Positions 27,284 to 37,226 are shown, numbered from the stretch's first letter. The stretch is 64,000 bases of DNA from Terrisporobacter sp. (GCA_029851945.1 JARKUZ010000047.1:1-64000); one strand, 5' to 3'. Notes: a model not told the origin generated them from the letters alone. Program-made: numbers and translations.

Positions 27284-27728
27284 AATTATAATTAATAAAG
27301 AGTTGTGTACCGGATGTAAAAGTTGTGTTTTAGCTTGTATGTTAAAACACAGTGAAAATAGCAACATATATACACTTAATCTAGATGATATAGATAATGA
27401 TAGTAGAGGGCATATAGAGTTAGATAAAGACAATAAACCAGTACCAATTATATGCAGACATTGTGATGAGCCAGAATGTGTTTTAACTTGTATGAGCGGA
27501 GCAATGGTTAAAGATAAAAAAACAGGAGTAGTTTCTTATGATGAAAAGAAATGTGGTTCATGTTATATGTGTATAATGTCTTGTCCTTATGGAGTTTTAA
27601 AAGTAGACGATAAAACAAAGCAAGTTGTATTAAAATGTGATTTATGTATAAATGAAGAAAATCCTAAGTGTGTAGCAAATTGCCCAACTGGAGCGCTAGA
27701 GCTACAGAAGGGAGAATCATTATGTTAG
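27276..27728 (+). CDS. cooF: CooF-like polyferredoxin electron-transfer protein
   Basis: 150-aa iron-sulphur protein with four cysteine clusters: CTGCKSCVLAC, CRHCDEPECVLTC, CGSCYMCIMSCP and CDLCINEENPKCVANCP, the standard four-[4Fe-4S] HycB/CooF layout. It takes electrons from the CooS D-cluster. Start overlaps cooS by eight bases and its stop overlaps the next ATG, so the three are tightly coupled. Confidence 0.92.
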   Translation: MHRIIINKELCTGCKSCVLACMLKHSENSNIYTLNLDDIDNDSRGHIELDKDNKPVPIICRHCDEPECVLTCMSGAMVKDKKTGVVSYDEKKCGSCYMCIMSCPYGVLKVDDKTKQVVLKCDLCINEENPKCVANCPTGALELQKGESLC

Positions 27729-28987
27729 ATAAAATATTAAACATATTTAGAAATAAAAAAAGTATTGATTATGTTATATTGGGAGCAAGTGCAGCAGGGA
27801 TAAGTGCAGCTAAAACATTAAGGGAATTGGATAAAGAAGGTAGCATAGTAATAGTATCAAAGGATGATAAAACATACTCGCGTTGTATGTTGCATCATGT
27901 TATATCTAACCATAGAACTGTAGAGGAAATAAACTTTATAGATGAAGAATTTATGAAAGAAAATAATATAATATGGGTAAAAGGAACAAGTGTTAAATCT
28001 TTAGACACAAATTCTAAAAAGGTAATATTGGAAAATCAGGTTATAGAATATAATAAACTTCTAATAGCTACGGGTGCATCTGCATTTATACCTCCAATAA
28101 AGAATTTAAGAGAAGCAAACAATGTATACCCATTAAGAAATATAGAAGATGTATATAATATAAAGGATAAAGTTAAAAAAATAAATAAAGTAGCTATTAT
28201 AGGAGCTGGGTTAGTTGGAATAGATGCTCTTGTTGGGTTGTTAGAGTACAAAAATATTGAAGTATCTTTAGTAAACACAGGTCAATTCATACTTAATAAA
28301 CAACTAGATAAGTATAGTGCATCAATATATGAAAATGAGTTTGTAAAAAAAGGAGCAAAACTATATCAAGGGGTATCTATAAAAGAAATTGTAATAAAAG
28401 ACAACAATGATATAGTAGGTATATTATTAGAAGATGGCACTTTAGTTGAGTGTGAAATGGTTGTTGTGGCTACAGGAGTTAGACCAAATGCAGATTTTAT
28501 AAAAAACACTAACATATCTTATGATAAAGGAATAGTTATAAATGACAAATGTGAAACTACGCAAAATGATGTATATGCAGCGGGAGATGTAGTAGGCAAA
28601 AATGCTATATGGCCAATAGCTGTAAAGCAAGGTTTAGTCTCAGCTTATAATATGTACGGAAAAGAAAGATTAATAGATGATAGTTTTACAGCAAAAAATA
28701 GTATGAACTTTATGGGAATAGCGACAGTATCCCTTGGAATAATAGAACCTATAGATGAATCATACAAGGTTGCAGTTAGAAAGGATAATAATTATAAGAA
28801 GTTTATATATAAAGATAATGTTATATATGGAGCTATTGCCCAAGGTGATATATCTTATATAGGAACTATAACTTATTTAATTAAAAATAAGGTAGAAATA
28901 GAAAACTTAGAAAATAGAATATTTGATATAGGTTATGCAGATTTCTTAAATCTCAAGGAAAATGGAGAATTCTGTTATAATATATAA
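27722..28987 (+). CDS. FAD-dependent NAD(P)H oxidoreductase of the CODH cluster
   Basis: Pyridine nucleotide-disulphide oxidoreductase fold, 421 aa. FAD-binding YVILGASAAGISAAKTL near residues 18-34, NAD-binding VAIIGAGLVGIDALVGLLE near residue 160, and the FAD loop VYAAGDVV. A cysteine in YSRCMLHHV occupies the region where NADH oxidases hold a redox cysteine. Start ATG 27722 has GGGAG upstream and overlaps the cooF stop (ATGTTAG). By position this is the FNOR of CooS-CooF-FNOR clusters, transferring electrons from CO to NAD(P)+; a link to peroxide/oxygen reduction is an alternative. Confidence 0.85.
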   Translation: MLDKILNIFRNKKSIDYVILGASAAGISAAKTLRELDKEGSIVIVSKDDKTYSRCMLHHVISNHRTVEEINFIDEEFMKENNIIWVKGTSVKSLDTNSKKVILENQVIEYNKLLIATGASAFIPPIKNLREANNVYPLRNIEDVYNIKDKVKKINKVAIIGAGLVGIDALVGLLEYKNIEVSLVNTGQFILNKQLDKYSASIYENEFVKKGAKLYQGVSIKEIVIKDNNDIVGILLEDGTLVECEMVVVATGVRPNADFIKNTNISYDKGIVINDKCETTQNDVYAAGDVVGKNAIWPIAVKQGLVSAYNMYGKERLIDDSFTAKNSMNFMGIATVSLGIIEPIDESYKVAVRKDNNYKKFIYKDNVIYGAIAQGDISYIGTITYLIKNKVEIENLENRIFDIGYADFLNLKENGEFCYNI

Positions 28988-29026
28988 TAAATAAGGCTAT
29001 AGATTAATCTATAGCCTTATTTATTA
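28986..29026 (+). terminator. Terminator of the coo operon
   Basis: ATAAGGCTATAGATTAATCTATAGCCTTAT, a 15-bp palindrome, followed by a weak TTATTATATATT tail. Confidence 0.7.
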
Positions 29027-29104
29027 TATATTATAGTTATCTTAAAAATACAAATGAAAATAATTTATATAGGATTAAAATTTATGGGATATAGAGGTGT
29101 TTTT

Positions 29105-29920
29105 ATGAGAATTTATGCACTTATTGGTTCAAGTGGGACAGGGAAGAGTTATAGAGCTTTAGAGTTGGCGTATGAAAAAGATATAGATTATATAATAGAT
29201 GATGGTCTTCTTATACATAAAAATAAGATATTAGCTGGAGTATCTGCCAAACAAGCAAAAACAACTATGGAAGCTGTAAAAAGAGCTATATTTAATGATG
29301 AACTACATAGGCAATCAGTTAAATTGAAGATAAAAAGTGAAAAAGTAGAGAATCTATTAATACTAGGAACATCAAAAAAAATGATAGATAAAATAGTAAA
29401 AAGGTTGGAAATAGGAACAGATTATAAAATAATAGATATAAGAGATATAAGTAGTGATAGGGAGATAGAAATAGCAAGAGAATCTAGAAAAAGTGGGAAT
29501 CATATAATACCTGTACCAAGTGTAGAAATAAAGCAAATAGCTATTGGATTAAGTATAAACTCTATAAAAAAATTATTTAGAAAAAAAGATAAAGATTGTA
29601 AACTAATAGAAAAAACTATTATTAGACCAACATTTAGCTATATGGGAAAATTTTATATAAGTCCTAATGTCATACATCAAATTATAAGATATGAGCTAAG
29701 GCAAATAAATGAAATAGAAAAAGTAAATAAAGTAGAGGTATTTAATGCAAATAATAACATAAAGATATTTTTAAATGTGAATATTAAAAGTCCAACAATT
29801 TTTAAAAAAATTGAAGAAATACAAAAAAAAATAAAAAATAATATAGAAAAAGTAACAATGATGAATGTATATAGAATAGACATTTATATAAATAAATTAA
29901 GGAATGATTTTTTTAGTTAA
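29105..29920 (+). CDS. P-loop NTPase fused to a C-terminal Asp23-like domain
   Basis: A 271-aa protein starting at ATG 29105 (GAGGTG upstream). Walker A GSSGTGKS is at residues 8-15 (MRIYALIGSSGTGKSYRALE). The middle (LKIKSEKVENLLILGTSKKM, YKIIDIRDISSDREIEIARE) is lysine-rich. The last ~85 residues (RPTFSYMGKFYISPNVIHQI, then alternating beta and charged helices) resemble the Asp23/Gls24 alkaline-shock fold. The fusion is found in some clostridia but its role is unknown; a membrane- or envelope-stress role by analogy with Asp23 is conjecture. It lies alone between two unrelated transcription units. Confidence 0.75.
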   Translation: MRIYALIGSSGTGKSYRALELAYEKDIDYIIDDGLLIHKNKILAGVSAKQAKTTMEAVKRAIFNDELHRQSVKLKIKSEKVENLLILGTSKKMIDKIVKRLEIGTDYKIIDIRDISSDREIEIARESRKSGNHIIPVPSVEIKQIAIGLSINSIKKLFRKKDKDCKLIEKTIIRPTFSYMGKFYISPNVIHQIIRYELRQINEIEKVNKVEVFNANNNIKIFLNVNIKSPTIFKKIEEIQKKIKNNIEKVTMMNVYRIDIYINKLRNDFFS

Positions 29921-30302
29921 GTATAAATTTGCATAAAAAAATGCCTGTTAGTATAAAAATCTACAGGAAAATATGACGAAAATTGTAAAAAACTTTACAT
30001 AAAACCATTATTAGGATATAATAAAGGTTACAAATGTATATTTAAGTGATACATTGGATAAAATAGTAAATTTAAGTTAAAATATTTTTTATACAAGATT
30101 TGTAAAGTTTTAAATAATTCTCAAAATAATTCAAAATAAATAATTCTTAATAAAATAATACTACATAGTTAGTAACAATAGATTACAAAAAAGTTACAAG
30201 TTTTACAAAAATTATTAAATCTTGTGTATTAGTATTTTATCCGTATAAGTTTCACGTAAAAAGTAACCATAAATTATGGTAAGTTTTTGGAGGAGAAATA
30301 TT
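29921..30302. other. Upstream region of the NlpC/P60 gene
   Basis: About 380 AT-rich bases. An imperfect hairpin (CCTGTTAG...CTACAGG) lies at 29944-29967 and a TGTAAA-N4-TTTACA inverted repeat near 29980. A possible promoter for the next gene is TTGTGT-16-TATAAG near 30222-30249. A short CCATAA-A-TTATGG stem precedes the SD. No ORF or known riboswitch is visible; c-di-AMP and c-di-GMP riboswitch signatures are absent. Confidence 0.4.
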
Positions 30303-31508
30303 ATGAAAAGGAAAATATTAGTACCAATGTTTGCATCAGTTGTAGCATTATCAATGAACTCAGTTGCCAATGCAGATGAAAAAGCAAACGTAGAGCAAAA
30401 AGAAGATAAACAAAATACTTTAAAATTAGATGAATTTAAAGATGTTTCATATAAAGTTGCAACTGTTAAAGATGGAGTAGCTGTAAAGATAAGAAAACAA
30501 GGTGAAGTTAAAAAAGTAGCTTACACTGGAGAGGAATTTAAAGTTTTAGGTATTCAAGGTGAGTGGGTAAAAATATCTGACAATGGTGAAGAGGGTTGGT
30601 TACCAAAAAGATTTGTAGATATAAAAGAAGCTCATGGATACACTACTGAAAATAAAGTTAACTTTAGAAAAGAAGCAAATACAGACTCTGATATAATAGA
30701 TGAGTTAGATTTAGGAAGCTCACTTAAAGTTTTAGAAGACAAGGGTGAATGGGTAAAAGTTAAAAAAGGTGAAGATGAAGGATATGTTAAAGCATCTTAT
30801 ATTTCTGATCAAGCACCAGTTATAGAAGAACAAGTTGCTCAAGATAATCAAAATTTAAACGATGCAGCTGTTGATACTAACGTAAGCAATAACGATACAG
30901 ATAATAATGATGTAAACAATAATACAAATAATTCTTCAAGCACTAGCATGAATATTAACTCAAATAGCAACAAAAATAATTCTTTAAATACTAATAAGAA
31001 TACTAACTCAAACAGTAGCACAGATAGTGAATTAAATACAATAAAAAAACCTAGTTCAAATGTAAACAATGTACAAGCTGACAAGATAACTCAAGATAAA
31101 AACGATTCTTACAATCCACCAGCAAGTAATACATCAGCTGCTCAAGCTGTAGTTAATTTAGCTTATGCTAAGTTAGGATCGCCATATGTTTGGGGTGCAG
31201 AAGGTCCAAATAGCTTTGACTGTTCAGGTCTTACGTCTTATGTATATAGAAATGCAGCAGGAATATCATTACCAAGATCATCAAGTGCTCAAGCTGGATT
31301 CGGGCAAACTGTAAGTAGATCTAATCTTAAACCAGGGGACTTAGTATTCTTCTCAACTAATGGGACTGGAAATGTAAGTCATGTTGGAATATATGTAGGT
31401 GGAGGAACAATGATTCACTCACCTAAGCCAGGTAAAAGTGTTGAAACAGCGAATATAAATTCATCTTACTATTCATCAACATTTGTTACAGCAAAAAGAG
31501 TTTTATAA
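30303..31508 (+). CDS. Secreted SH3-NlpC/P60 peptidoglycan endopeptidase
   Basis: 401-aa exported cell-wall hydrolase. A signal peptide (MKRKILVPMFASVVALSMNS then VANA-D) is predicted to be cut after residue 24. Two bacterial SH3 domains follow (about 40-105 and 110-165; DGVAVKIRKQGEVKK, NKVNFRKEANTDSDIIDELD), then an Asn/Ser-rich low-complexity linker (~175-255) and a C-terminal NlpC/P60 domain with catalytic C307 (NSFDCSGLTSYV), H360 (VSHVGIYVG) and H372. It likely cleaves the gamma-D-Glu-diamino acid bond during growth. SD GGAGGAG sets the start; an in-frame GTG further upstream would break the signal peptide. Confidence 0.92.
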   Translation: MKRKILVPMFASVVALSMNSVANADEKANVEQKEDKQNTLKLDEFKDVSYKVATVKDGVAVKIRKQGEVKKVAYTGEEFKVLGIQGEWVKISDNGEEGWLPKRFVDIKEAHGYTTENKVNFRKEANTDSDIIDELDLGSSLKVLEDKGEWVKVKKGEDEGYVKASYISDQAPVIEEQVAQDNQNLNDAAVDTNVSNNDTDNNDVNNNTNNSSSTSMNINSNSNKNNSLNTNKNTNSNSSTDSELNTIKKPSSNVNNVQADKITQDKNDSYNPPASNTSAAQAVVNLAYAKLGSPYVWGAEGPNSFDCSGLTSYVYRNAAGISLPRSSSAQAGFGQTVSRSNLKPGDLVFFSTNGTGNVSHVGIYVGGGTMIHSPKPGKSVETANINSSYYSSTFVTAKRVL

Positions 31509-31574
31509 ATGAATACTATATAATTTTATAGGAAATTAAATAATATTTATAGACTTTATAAATAGATTTTGATA

Positions 31575-31618
31575 AAAAAATATTACTGGAATTATTAATT
31601 CCAGTAATATTTTTTTTA
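31575..31618. terminator. Bidirectional terminator between NlpC/P60 gene and ferritin
   Basis: AATATTACTGGAATT / AATTCCAGTAATATT stem followed by TTTTTTT on the plus strand and preceded by AAAAAAA. Confidence 0.9.
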
Positions 31619-31626
31619 TTTAGATT

Positions 31627-32139
31627 TTAAGCATTAGTTGGAGGAGTAAAAACTCTAGTTGATAGCTCTTCATCAAGCATATATAAAGCAGCCGTATTTC
31701 CTTCACATCTTCTAATCTTTTTTAGAAGAGAATTAAAAGTATTTTCTTCTTCAACTTGTTCATCTATAAACCATTTAAGGAAACTTATAGTAGCATGTTC
31801 TCTTTCTTCGTTAGCAGTATCTGCAAGTTCATAGAATCTACGAGTCACCATTTGTTCATGGTTGTATCCTCTTTGGAAGGCATCTAATATATTCTCATAA
31901 TCACTTTCTGGTTTAGCTATTTCTTCTAATTTAACCATACCGTTTTTTTGGAATATATAATCATATAGCTTCATTGCGTGGAATAGTTCTTCTTGAGCTT
32001 GAACTCTAAAGAAGTTAGCAAAACCACTTAAGTCAATAGATTCTGCATATGCTGCCATACCTAAGTAAGTATAAGAAGAGTAGAATTCAAAATTAACTTG
32101 TTCATTAAGTTGAGAAAATAATTTTTCGCTTATCATATA
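31627..32139 (-). CDS. ftnA: Ferritin
   Basis: Non-heme bacterial ferritin, 170 aa, storing iron as ferric mineral in 24-mers. The ferroxidase-centre segments NFEFYSSYTYLGMAAY and AQEELFHAMKLYDYIFQ, and HATISFLKWFIDEQVEEE in the C-terminal half, are conserved. Start ATG 32139 has AAGGAG upstream on the minus strand; the extension to 32202 lacks one. Monocistronic. Confidence 0.95.
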   Translation of the reverse strand, partial: YMISEKLFSQLNEQVNFEFYSSYTYLGMAAYAESIDLSGFANFFRVQAQEELFHAMKLYDYIFQKNGMVKLEEIAKPESDYENILDAFQRGYNHEQMVTRRFYELADTANEEREHATISFLKWFIDEQVEEENTFNSLLKKIRRCEGNTAALYMLDEELSTRVFTPPTNA

Positions 32140-32549
32140 AAATCTCCTTTCTAATTTACATCTAATTAAAAGTTTAGCATAATGCTTGATATATATAAAC
32201 AAAATTTTCCATATATTAAATATACCTATTGAAATTTAACCAATAAATATCTTTATTAAGAAACCTAATACCAATTTATTTTAAGTAAAATAAACTAAAA
32301 ATATAACATAAGAATATTAATTAAATTACACTTTAGGAATTGATTAATTTGCTTCATTTATTTTATATTCATTGTTATATACCTTTATATCACCAATATT
32401 TACATCATTTAAATATAGTATTTGGGTGCAAATCTACACAAAACATTTGCAGTAATTATTATTAGAATTACTTCACAATAAGTAAAATTAATATTCAAAA
32501 CTAGGAAATAGTGTCATTATATTTGTTGCAATAATAATTATGGAACATA
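32140..32549. other. Spacer between ferritin and the pyr promoter
   Basis: About 410 AT-rich bases that contain the ferritin promoter on the minus strand. I see no ORF, strong hairpin or recognised Fur/PerR box. Confidence 0.4.
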
Positions 32550-32578
32550 TTGACATAAATATTAAAAGGTGCTAGAAT
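32550..32578 (+). promoter_or_regulatory. pyr operon promoter
   Basis: TTGACA (32550-32555), exactly 17 bases, TAGAAT (32573-32578). Confidence 0.85.
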
Positions 32579-32604
32579 TCAATCAGAAATAAAAATGCTT
32601 TTAA

Positions 32605-32633
32605 ATTCAGTCCAGAGAGGCTGACAAGGAGGA
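32605..32633 (+). promoter_or_regulatory. PyrR-binding RNA loop overlapping the pyrB leader
   Basis: TCAG-TCCAGAGAGG-CTGA (32607-32624) carries the conserved PyrR recognition loop UCCAGAGAGG. The SD AAGGAGG begins two bases later (32626-32632). There is no terminator in the ~57-base leader, so repression of translation by PyrR-UMP, rather than attenuation, is inferred. Confidence 0.85.
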
Positions 32634-32641
32634 AAAATAAA

Positions 32642-33604
32642 ATGTTATTAAAAGGAAGAAATTTAGTCCAACCAGAAGACTTTTCAATACAAGAAATAGA
32701 CGAGATACTATCTTTATCTCAAAATATAATAAACAATCCAGCAAAATATTCACGTGTATGTGAGGGGAAATTACTCGCAACTTTATTTTATGAACCATCA
32801 ACAAGAACAAGATTAAGCTTTGAATCTGCCATGCATAGACTGGGCGGAAGTGTAGTAGGTTTTTCAGAGCCAAATTCATCATCTGTATCAAAAGGGGAAT
32901 CTCTAGGAGATACAATAAGGACAGTATCATGCTATGCAGATGTGATAGCTATGAGACATCCAATAGCAGGTTCAGCCAATGAGGCAGTAAAATACACGGA
33001 AGTACCATTTATAAATGCTGGAGATGGGGGAAATCAACATCCAACTCAAACACTTACAGATCTATTAACAATAAAATCTCTTAAAGGAAGTTTAGAAAAT
33101 CATACTATAGGATTATGTGGAGACTTAAAAAATGGAAGAACGGTACACTCTTTAGTAAAAGCAATGGCTAGATACAAAGGAACTAAGTTTGTATTCATTT
33201 CTCCAGATGAATTAAAGATGCCACAATATATAAAAGAAGAAATACAAAAGCAAGGTCATGCTTATTATGAAACTAATAATTTAGATGAAGTTATTGGAGG
33301 ATTAGACATACTTTATATGACGAGAGTTCAAAGGGAAAGATTTGAAAATCAAGAAGAGTATGAAAAGCTAAAAGACTACTATATATTAAATAAAACTAAA
33401 ATGAATAATGCATCGAAGGATATGCTAGTAATGCATCCATTACCAAGAGTAAATGAAATAAACGTAGATGTAGATGATGATGAAAGAGCTGTATATTTTA
33501 AACAAGCAAAATATGGAATGTTTGTAAGAATGGCTTTAATAATGAAATTATTAGGGATAAAAAGTAATGTAGATGTATTAGAAAGAGAATTAGAGTTAGT
33601 ATAA
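32642..33604 (+). CDS. pyrB: Aspartate carbamoyltransferase catalytic subunit
   Basis: Condenses carbamoyl phosphate with aspartate, the first committed pyrimidine step. The carbamoyl-phosphate motif [14 protein letters not shown], the [18 protein letters not shown] segment and the [10 protein letters not shown] motif are intact. 320 aa is slightly longer than the usual ~308. No pyrI regulatory subunit follows. First gene of pyrB-K-D-E. Confidence 0.96.
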   Translation: MLLKGRNLVQPEDFSIQEIDEILSLSQNIINNPAKYSRVCEGKLLATLFYEPSTRTRLSFESAMHRLGGSVVGFSEPNSSSVSKGESLGDTIRTVSCYADVIAMRHPIAGSANEAVKYTEVPFINAGDGGNQHPTQTLTDLLTIKSLKGSLENHTIGLCGDLKNGRTVHSLVKAMARYKGTKFVFISPDELKMPQYIKEEIQKQGHAYYETNNLDEVIGGLDILYMTRVQRERFENQEEYEKLKDYYILNKTKMNNASKDMLVMHPLPRVNEINVDVDDDERAVYFKQAKYGMFVRMALIMKLLGIKSNVDVLERELELV

Positions 33605-33643
33605 AATCTTTAGTTAGCATATGACAAATGAGGGGAGAATCAC

Positions 33644-34336
33644 ATGTATAAAGTTATTGAAAATAGATATGTAGGCGAAGATATGTACCTTATGAAGGTA
33701 GCAGGTAAATTTGAAGGAGAAATGGGTCAATTTTATATGTTAAGAGCGTGGGATAAATATCCATTACTTTCAAGGCCTATAAGTATCCATGATATAGATG
33801 AAGAAGGAATAACATTCTTATATAAAGTTGTAGGAGAAGGAACGGAAATATTAAGCAGATTGCAAGAAAATGATACTCTAAAACTAGAAGGACCATACGG
33901 AAAAGGATATGAAAAAGTAGAAGGCAAGATAGCTTTAGTAGGTGGAGGAATTGGAGTAGCTCCACTGTACTTAGTAGCTAAAAACTTAGATAATTGTGAT
34001 GCATACTTAGGATTTAGAAATGAAGCCATATTAAAAGAAAAGTATGAAGAAGTTTGTAATGAGGTTCATATAGCAACAGGAAATACATTTGTAACAGACA
34101 TATTAGATGTAAATAAATATGACTATATATTAACTTGTGGGCCTACACCGATGATGGAAAAATTAGTTAAAATGACAGAAGGTACGAATACTAGAATAAT
34201 GGTATCATTAGAAAATCATATGGCTTGTGGAGTTGGAGCTTGTTTAGTGTGTACTTGTAAAACTCAATTTGGAAATAAAAAGACATGTAAAGATGGGCCA
34301 GTATTCTGGGGAGAGGACGTGATATTTAATGGCTAA
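33644..34336 (+). CDS. pyrK: Dihydroorotate dehydrogenase B electron-transfer subunit
   Basis: FAD and [2Fe-2S] subunit passing electrons from dihydroorotate to NAD+. The N-terminal ferredoxin-reductase fold has [11 protein letters not shown] for FAD; NAD-binding [14 protein letters not shown] follows; the C-terminal cluster motif is [11 protein letters not shown] plus a later cysteine (KKTCKDGP). 230 aa, start ATG with SD GGGGAG. Its end overlaps pyrD by eight bases, matching the heterotetramer with PyrD. Confidence 0.95.
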   Translation: MYKVIENRYVGEDMYLMKVAGKFEGEMGQFYMLRAWDKYPLLSRPISIHDIDEEGITFLYKVVGEGTEILSRLQENDTLKLEGPYGKGYEKVEGKIALVGGGIGVAPLYLVAKNLDNCDAYLGFRNEAILKEKYEEVCNEVHIATGNTFVTDILDVNKYDYILTCGPTPMMEKLVKMTEGTNTRIMVSLENHMACGVGACLVCTCKTQFGNKKTCKDGPVFWGEDVIFNG

Positions 34337-35231
34337 TCTAGGAGTGAAATTCGGTAAGGTAGATTTTAAAAATCCTGTTGTAATGGCATCGGGAACATTT
34401 GGATTCGGTAGAGAATATAACGAAATTTATGATATACAAAAACTTGGAGGAGTAAGTAGCAAAGGACTTACTTTAGAAAAGAGAGAAGGGAATACTGGTA
34501 TGAGAGTATGGGAGACTCCATCTGGTATGATGAACAGCGTTGGATTAGAAAATCCAGGAGTTCAAGGATTTATAGATAATGAATTACAATTCTTTAAAGA
34601 ATTAGACTTAGTAAGAATAGCTAATGTTGGTGGTGGAACGTTAGAAGATTACTTAAAAGGTGTTGAGCTATTAAATAATCAACCAATAGACATGATAGAG
34701 TTAAATATATCTTGTCCAAATGTTAAAGCTGGAGGAATGGCTTTTGGAATTAAAAACGAAGTGGCAAGAGAAGTTGTAAAAGAAGTAAGAAGTATAACTG
34801 ACTTACCTTTAGTAATAAAGCTATCACCAAATGCAGAAGACATAGTAGGAATGGCAAAGGTATGTGAAGAAGAAGGTGCCGATGGAGTATCTTTAGTAAA
34901 TACTTTTAAAGCTCTTGCAATAGATATACACAAAAGAAAACCTGTATTTGATAATGTATATGCAGGGTTATCAGGACCAGCAATAAAGCCAATAGCACTA
35001 AGAATGGTCCATGAAGTAAGTAAAAATGTAGATATTCCAGTAATGGGAATGGGTGGAATCACAAGTGCTAAAGATGCTATAGAATTTATAATGGCAGGTT
35101 CTACATGCATACAAGTTGGTACAGCAAACTTTATAAATCCTAAAATAGGACTTGAGATAATAGATGGAATAGAAAAGTTTATGAAAGCAGAAGGAATAAA
35201 GACTTTAGACGAAATAAGAGGAATATTATAA
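34329..35231 (+). CDS. pyrD: Dihydroorotate dehydrogenase B catalytic subunit
   Basis: Class 1B FMN enzyme. The active-site cysteine is in [14 protein letters not shown]-binding [19 protein letters not shown] lies near the C-terminus. 300 aa. Overlap with pyrK and presence of pyrK identify it as the NAD+-linked form. Confidence 0.96.
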   Translation: MANLGVKFGKVDFKNPVVMASGTFGFGREYNEIYDIQKLGGVSSKGLTLEKREGNTGMRVWETPSGMMNSVGLENPGVQGFIDNELQFFKELDLVRIANVGGGTLEDYLKGVELLNNQPIDMIELNISCPNVKAGGMAFGIKNEVAREVVKEVRSITDLPLVIKLSPNAEDIVGMAKVCEEEGADGVSLVNTFKALAIDIHKRKPVFDNVYAGLSGPAIKPIALRMVHEVSKNVDIPVMGMGGITSAKDAIEFIMAGSTCIQVGTANFINPKIGLEIIDGIEKFMKAEGIKTLDEIRGIL

Positions 35232-35290
35232 AGATACAATTAAATTAAAAGGGAATTATTAAATAAACATAAATTTTGGAGGGCATAAAT

Positions 35291-35875
35291 ATGAGGAAAG
35301 TAGATGTAGTAGAAATATTAAAGAAAAGTGAAGCGTTATTAGAAGGACATTTTTTATTATCATCAGGAAAGCATAGTAATAGATATGTTCAGTGTGCAAA
35401 GGTATTAAGATACCCACAATATGCTGAAGCAGTGTTAAGTACAGTAGTAGAGCAAATAAAAGATTTAGATATAGATTTAGTAGTTGGACCTGCTATGGGT
35501 GGAGTAATAGTTTCTTATGAATTAGGAAGACAATTAAATAAAGAAACAGTATTTACTGAAAGAAAAGATGGAGTAATGGAACTAAGAAGAGGATTTGAAG
35601 TTAAGCCAGGAGCTAAGATCATAATAGCTGAAGATGTTGTAACAACTGGTAAGTCTACAATAGAAACTAAAGAAGCTTTAGAAAAGTTAGGTGGAGAAGT
35701 TATAGGTGTTGCTTGTATAGCAAACAGAACTAGCCACGATATAGGGATGCCAATATACAGCGCTATAAAATTAGATATAGAAGTTCATGATGCAGATGAA
35801 TGTCCTTTATGTAAAGAAGGAAAAGTAGAATTAGTTAAACCAGGAAGTAGAGAATTTAAAGAAATAGGAATGTAA
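35291..35875 (+). CDS. pyrE: Orotate phosphoribosyltransferase
   Basis: Makes OMP from orotate and PRPP. The PRPP-binding loop [15 protein letters not shown] is intact, and the [20 protein letters not shown] motif is the orotate-side signature. ATG 35291 is used; the TTG at 35276 is part of the SD TGGAGGG. 194 aa, last gene of the operon. OMP decarboxylase (pyrF) and pyrC are not in the window. Confidence 0.96.
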   Translation: MRKVDVVEILKKSEALLEGHFLLSSGKHSNRYVQCAKVLRYPQYAEAVLSTVVEQIKDLDIDLVVGPAMGGVIVSYELGRQLNKETVFTERKDGVMELRRGFEVKPGAKIIIAEDVVTTGKSTIETKEALEKLGGEVIGVACIANRTSHDIGMPIYSAIKLDIEVHDADECPLCKEGKVELVKPGSREFKEIGM

Positions 35876-35882
35876 TATAAAC

Positions 35883-35916
35883 AAAAAGACTAGAGATCAA
35901 TCTCTAGTCTTTTTTA
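35883..35916. terminator. Terminator of the pyr operon, shared
   Basis: AAAAGACTAGAGAT-CA-ATCTCTAGTCTTTTTT perfect stem; the 3' end of the opposite-strand small gene overlaps it, so it serves both strands. Confidence 0.88.
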
Positions 35917-36146
35917 TAAAATATTGATATAAGAGTTATTTCAACCATCAAAATTATAAACATAATATAATTTCTAAACATAATATAAGATTGACTATAT
36001 TCAAATAATTGGTATTGCCAATTACTTATTAAAAATTCATCTATAAAATATAACAAAAATATAGATGTGAAAAATGAAATGATTATAGAAAATATAACTA
36101 TGCCTATAACTATGAATATTTTATTTGAATTTTTGAACTTATCCAT
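35904..36146 (-). CDS. Small membrane protein of unknown function
   Basis: 80 aa with two hydrophobic segments (residues ~10-35 and ~57-76) separated by an aromatic-rich loop (ISNWQYQLFEYSQSYIMFRN). SD AAAGGTGG precedes the ATG by about seven bases on the minus strand, which supports expression. No family recognised. Confidence 0.6.
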   Translation of the reverse strand: MDKFKNSNKIFIVIGIVIFSIIISFFTSIFLLYFIDEFLISNWQYQLFEYSQSYIMFRNYIMFIILMVEITLISIFYKKD

Positions 36147-36273
36147 AATTTAACCACCTTTAAAAATTTAAATCAATAGTAGTATACTATAGACCACTTG
36201 TATTAATTTGTCATTTAATGATGCATTTAAATTTTTTAAAGATATAATATTATGTCTGAAGATACTAAATATA

Positions 36274-37167
36274 CTATTTATTTATATTAGATACGTACTC
36301 TTTCAACTCATCAATAAAGACTTGAGTTACATTAGATATAGTTATATTCTTTGGCAATATTAAAGAGAAATATCTATAGTAAGATTCATCTATATCTATT
36401 ACTGAAATTTCATTATTTTTAACAGCAGGGTTCGTAACAAGATCAGATGTAATAGTTATTCCCATACCATTTCTAACAGCTTCTTTTACTGCATAGTTAC
36501 TACCAAAAGTAATTATATTTTTAGGAATGATTTTATTGTTGTTTAAAAACATGTCCATAAATTCTCTAGTACCAGAGCCTTCCTCGCGGGCAATCCATTT
36601 TTCATATTTTAGCTTATCAAAAGAAAAATTACTAGAATTAAGTTCATATTCAAAAGGTGTAGCTAAAACCATCTTATCTTTTAGGAAATAATCTTGATTA
36701 AAATCTGGATATATAGAAGTACCTTCGATTAAACCTATATCAAAATTAAGCTCTTTTAGGTGATTGCATATAACAGTGGTATTTTCTATGAACACTTCAA
36801 CTATTACATCAGGATATTTATTTGAAAAACTAGCTAAAAATTGAGGAAGAAGATATTCTCCTATAGTTAAACTAGCACCAATTTTTATATGTCCCTTAAA
36901 GGAATTTGAAGTATCTCGAACATCCATATATGTAAGGTCTACCAAGTTTAAAATTTCCTTAGCTCTTTTATATAGTATATATCCACTTTCAGTTATAAAA
37001 ATGTGTTTTTGTTTTATAGATCTATTTATAAGAACTATACCAAAGTGGCTTTCTAAATTTTTTATATGAGTACTTACACTAGGTTGGGATAGATTTAGAT
37101 ATTCACCAGCTTTAGTGAAGTTTTTCAATTCGACTACTGAAATAAAAGTCTTTAATTCTTCTAGCAA
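36274..37167 (-). CDS. LysR family transcriptional regulator
   Basis: 297 aa with an N-terminal LysR helix-turn-helix (FTKAGEYLNLSQPSVSTHIK, residues ~18-37) and a C-terminal periplasmic-binding-like sensor domain. The start appears to be TTG at 37167, with GGAGG six bases upstream (minus strand); no ATG with an SD fits. It is divergent from a YeiH-family exporter, the same pairing as yeiE-yeiH in E. coli, so it probably controls that gene and itself from the shared 190-base region. The inducer is unknown; sulphur compounds are plausible. Confidence 0.9.
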   Translation of the reverse strand: MLEELKTFISVVELKNFTKAGEYLNLSQPSVSTHIKNLESHFGIVLINRSIKQKHIFITESGYILYKRAKEILNLVDLTYMDVRDTSNSFKGHIKIGASLTIGEYLLPQFLASFSNKYPDVIVEVFIENTTVICNHLKELNFDIGLIEGTSIYPDFNQDYFLKDKMVLATPFEYELNSSNFSFDKLKYEKWIAREEGSGTREFMDMFLNNNKIIPKNIITFGSNYAVKEAVRNGMGITITSDLVTNPAVKNNEISVIDIDESYYRYFSLILPKNITISNVTQVFIDELKEYVSNINK

Positions 37168-37226
37168 TTTGATACCTCCGATTTTTCTAATATATATTAT
37201 AAACAAATAATGTAACCTCGTTTATC

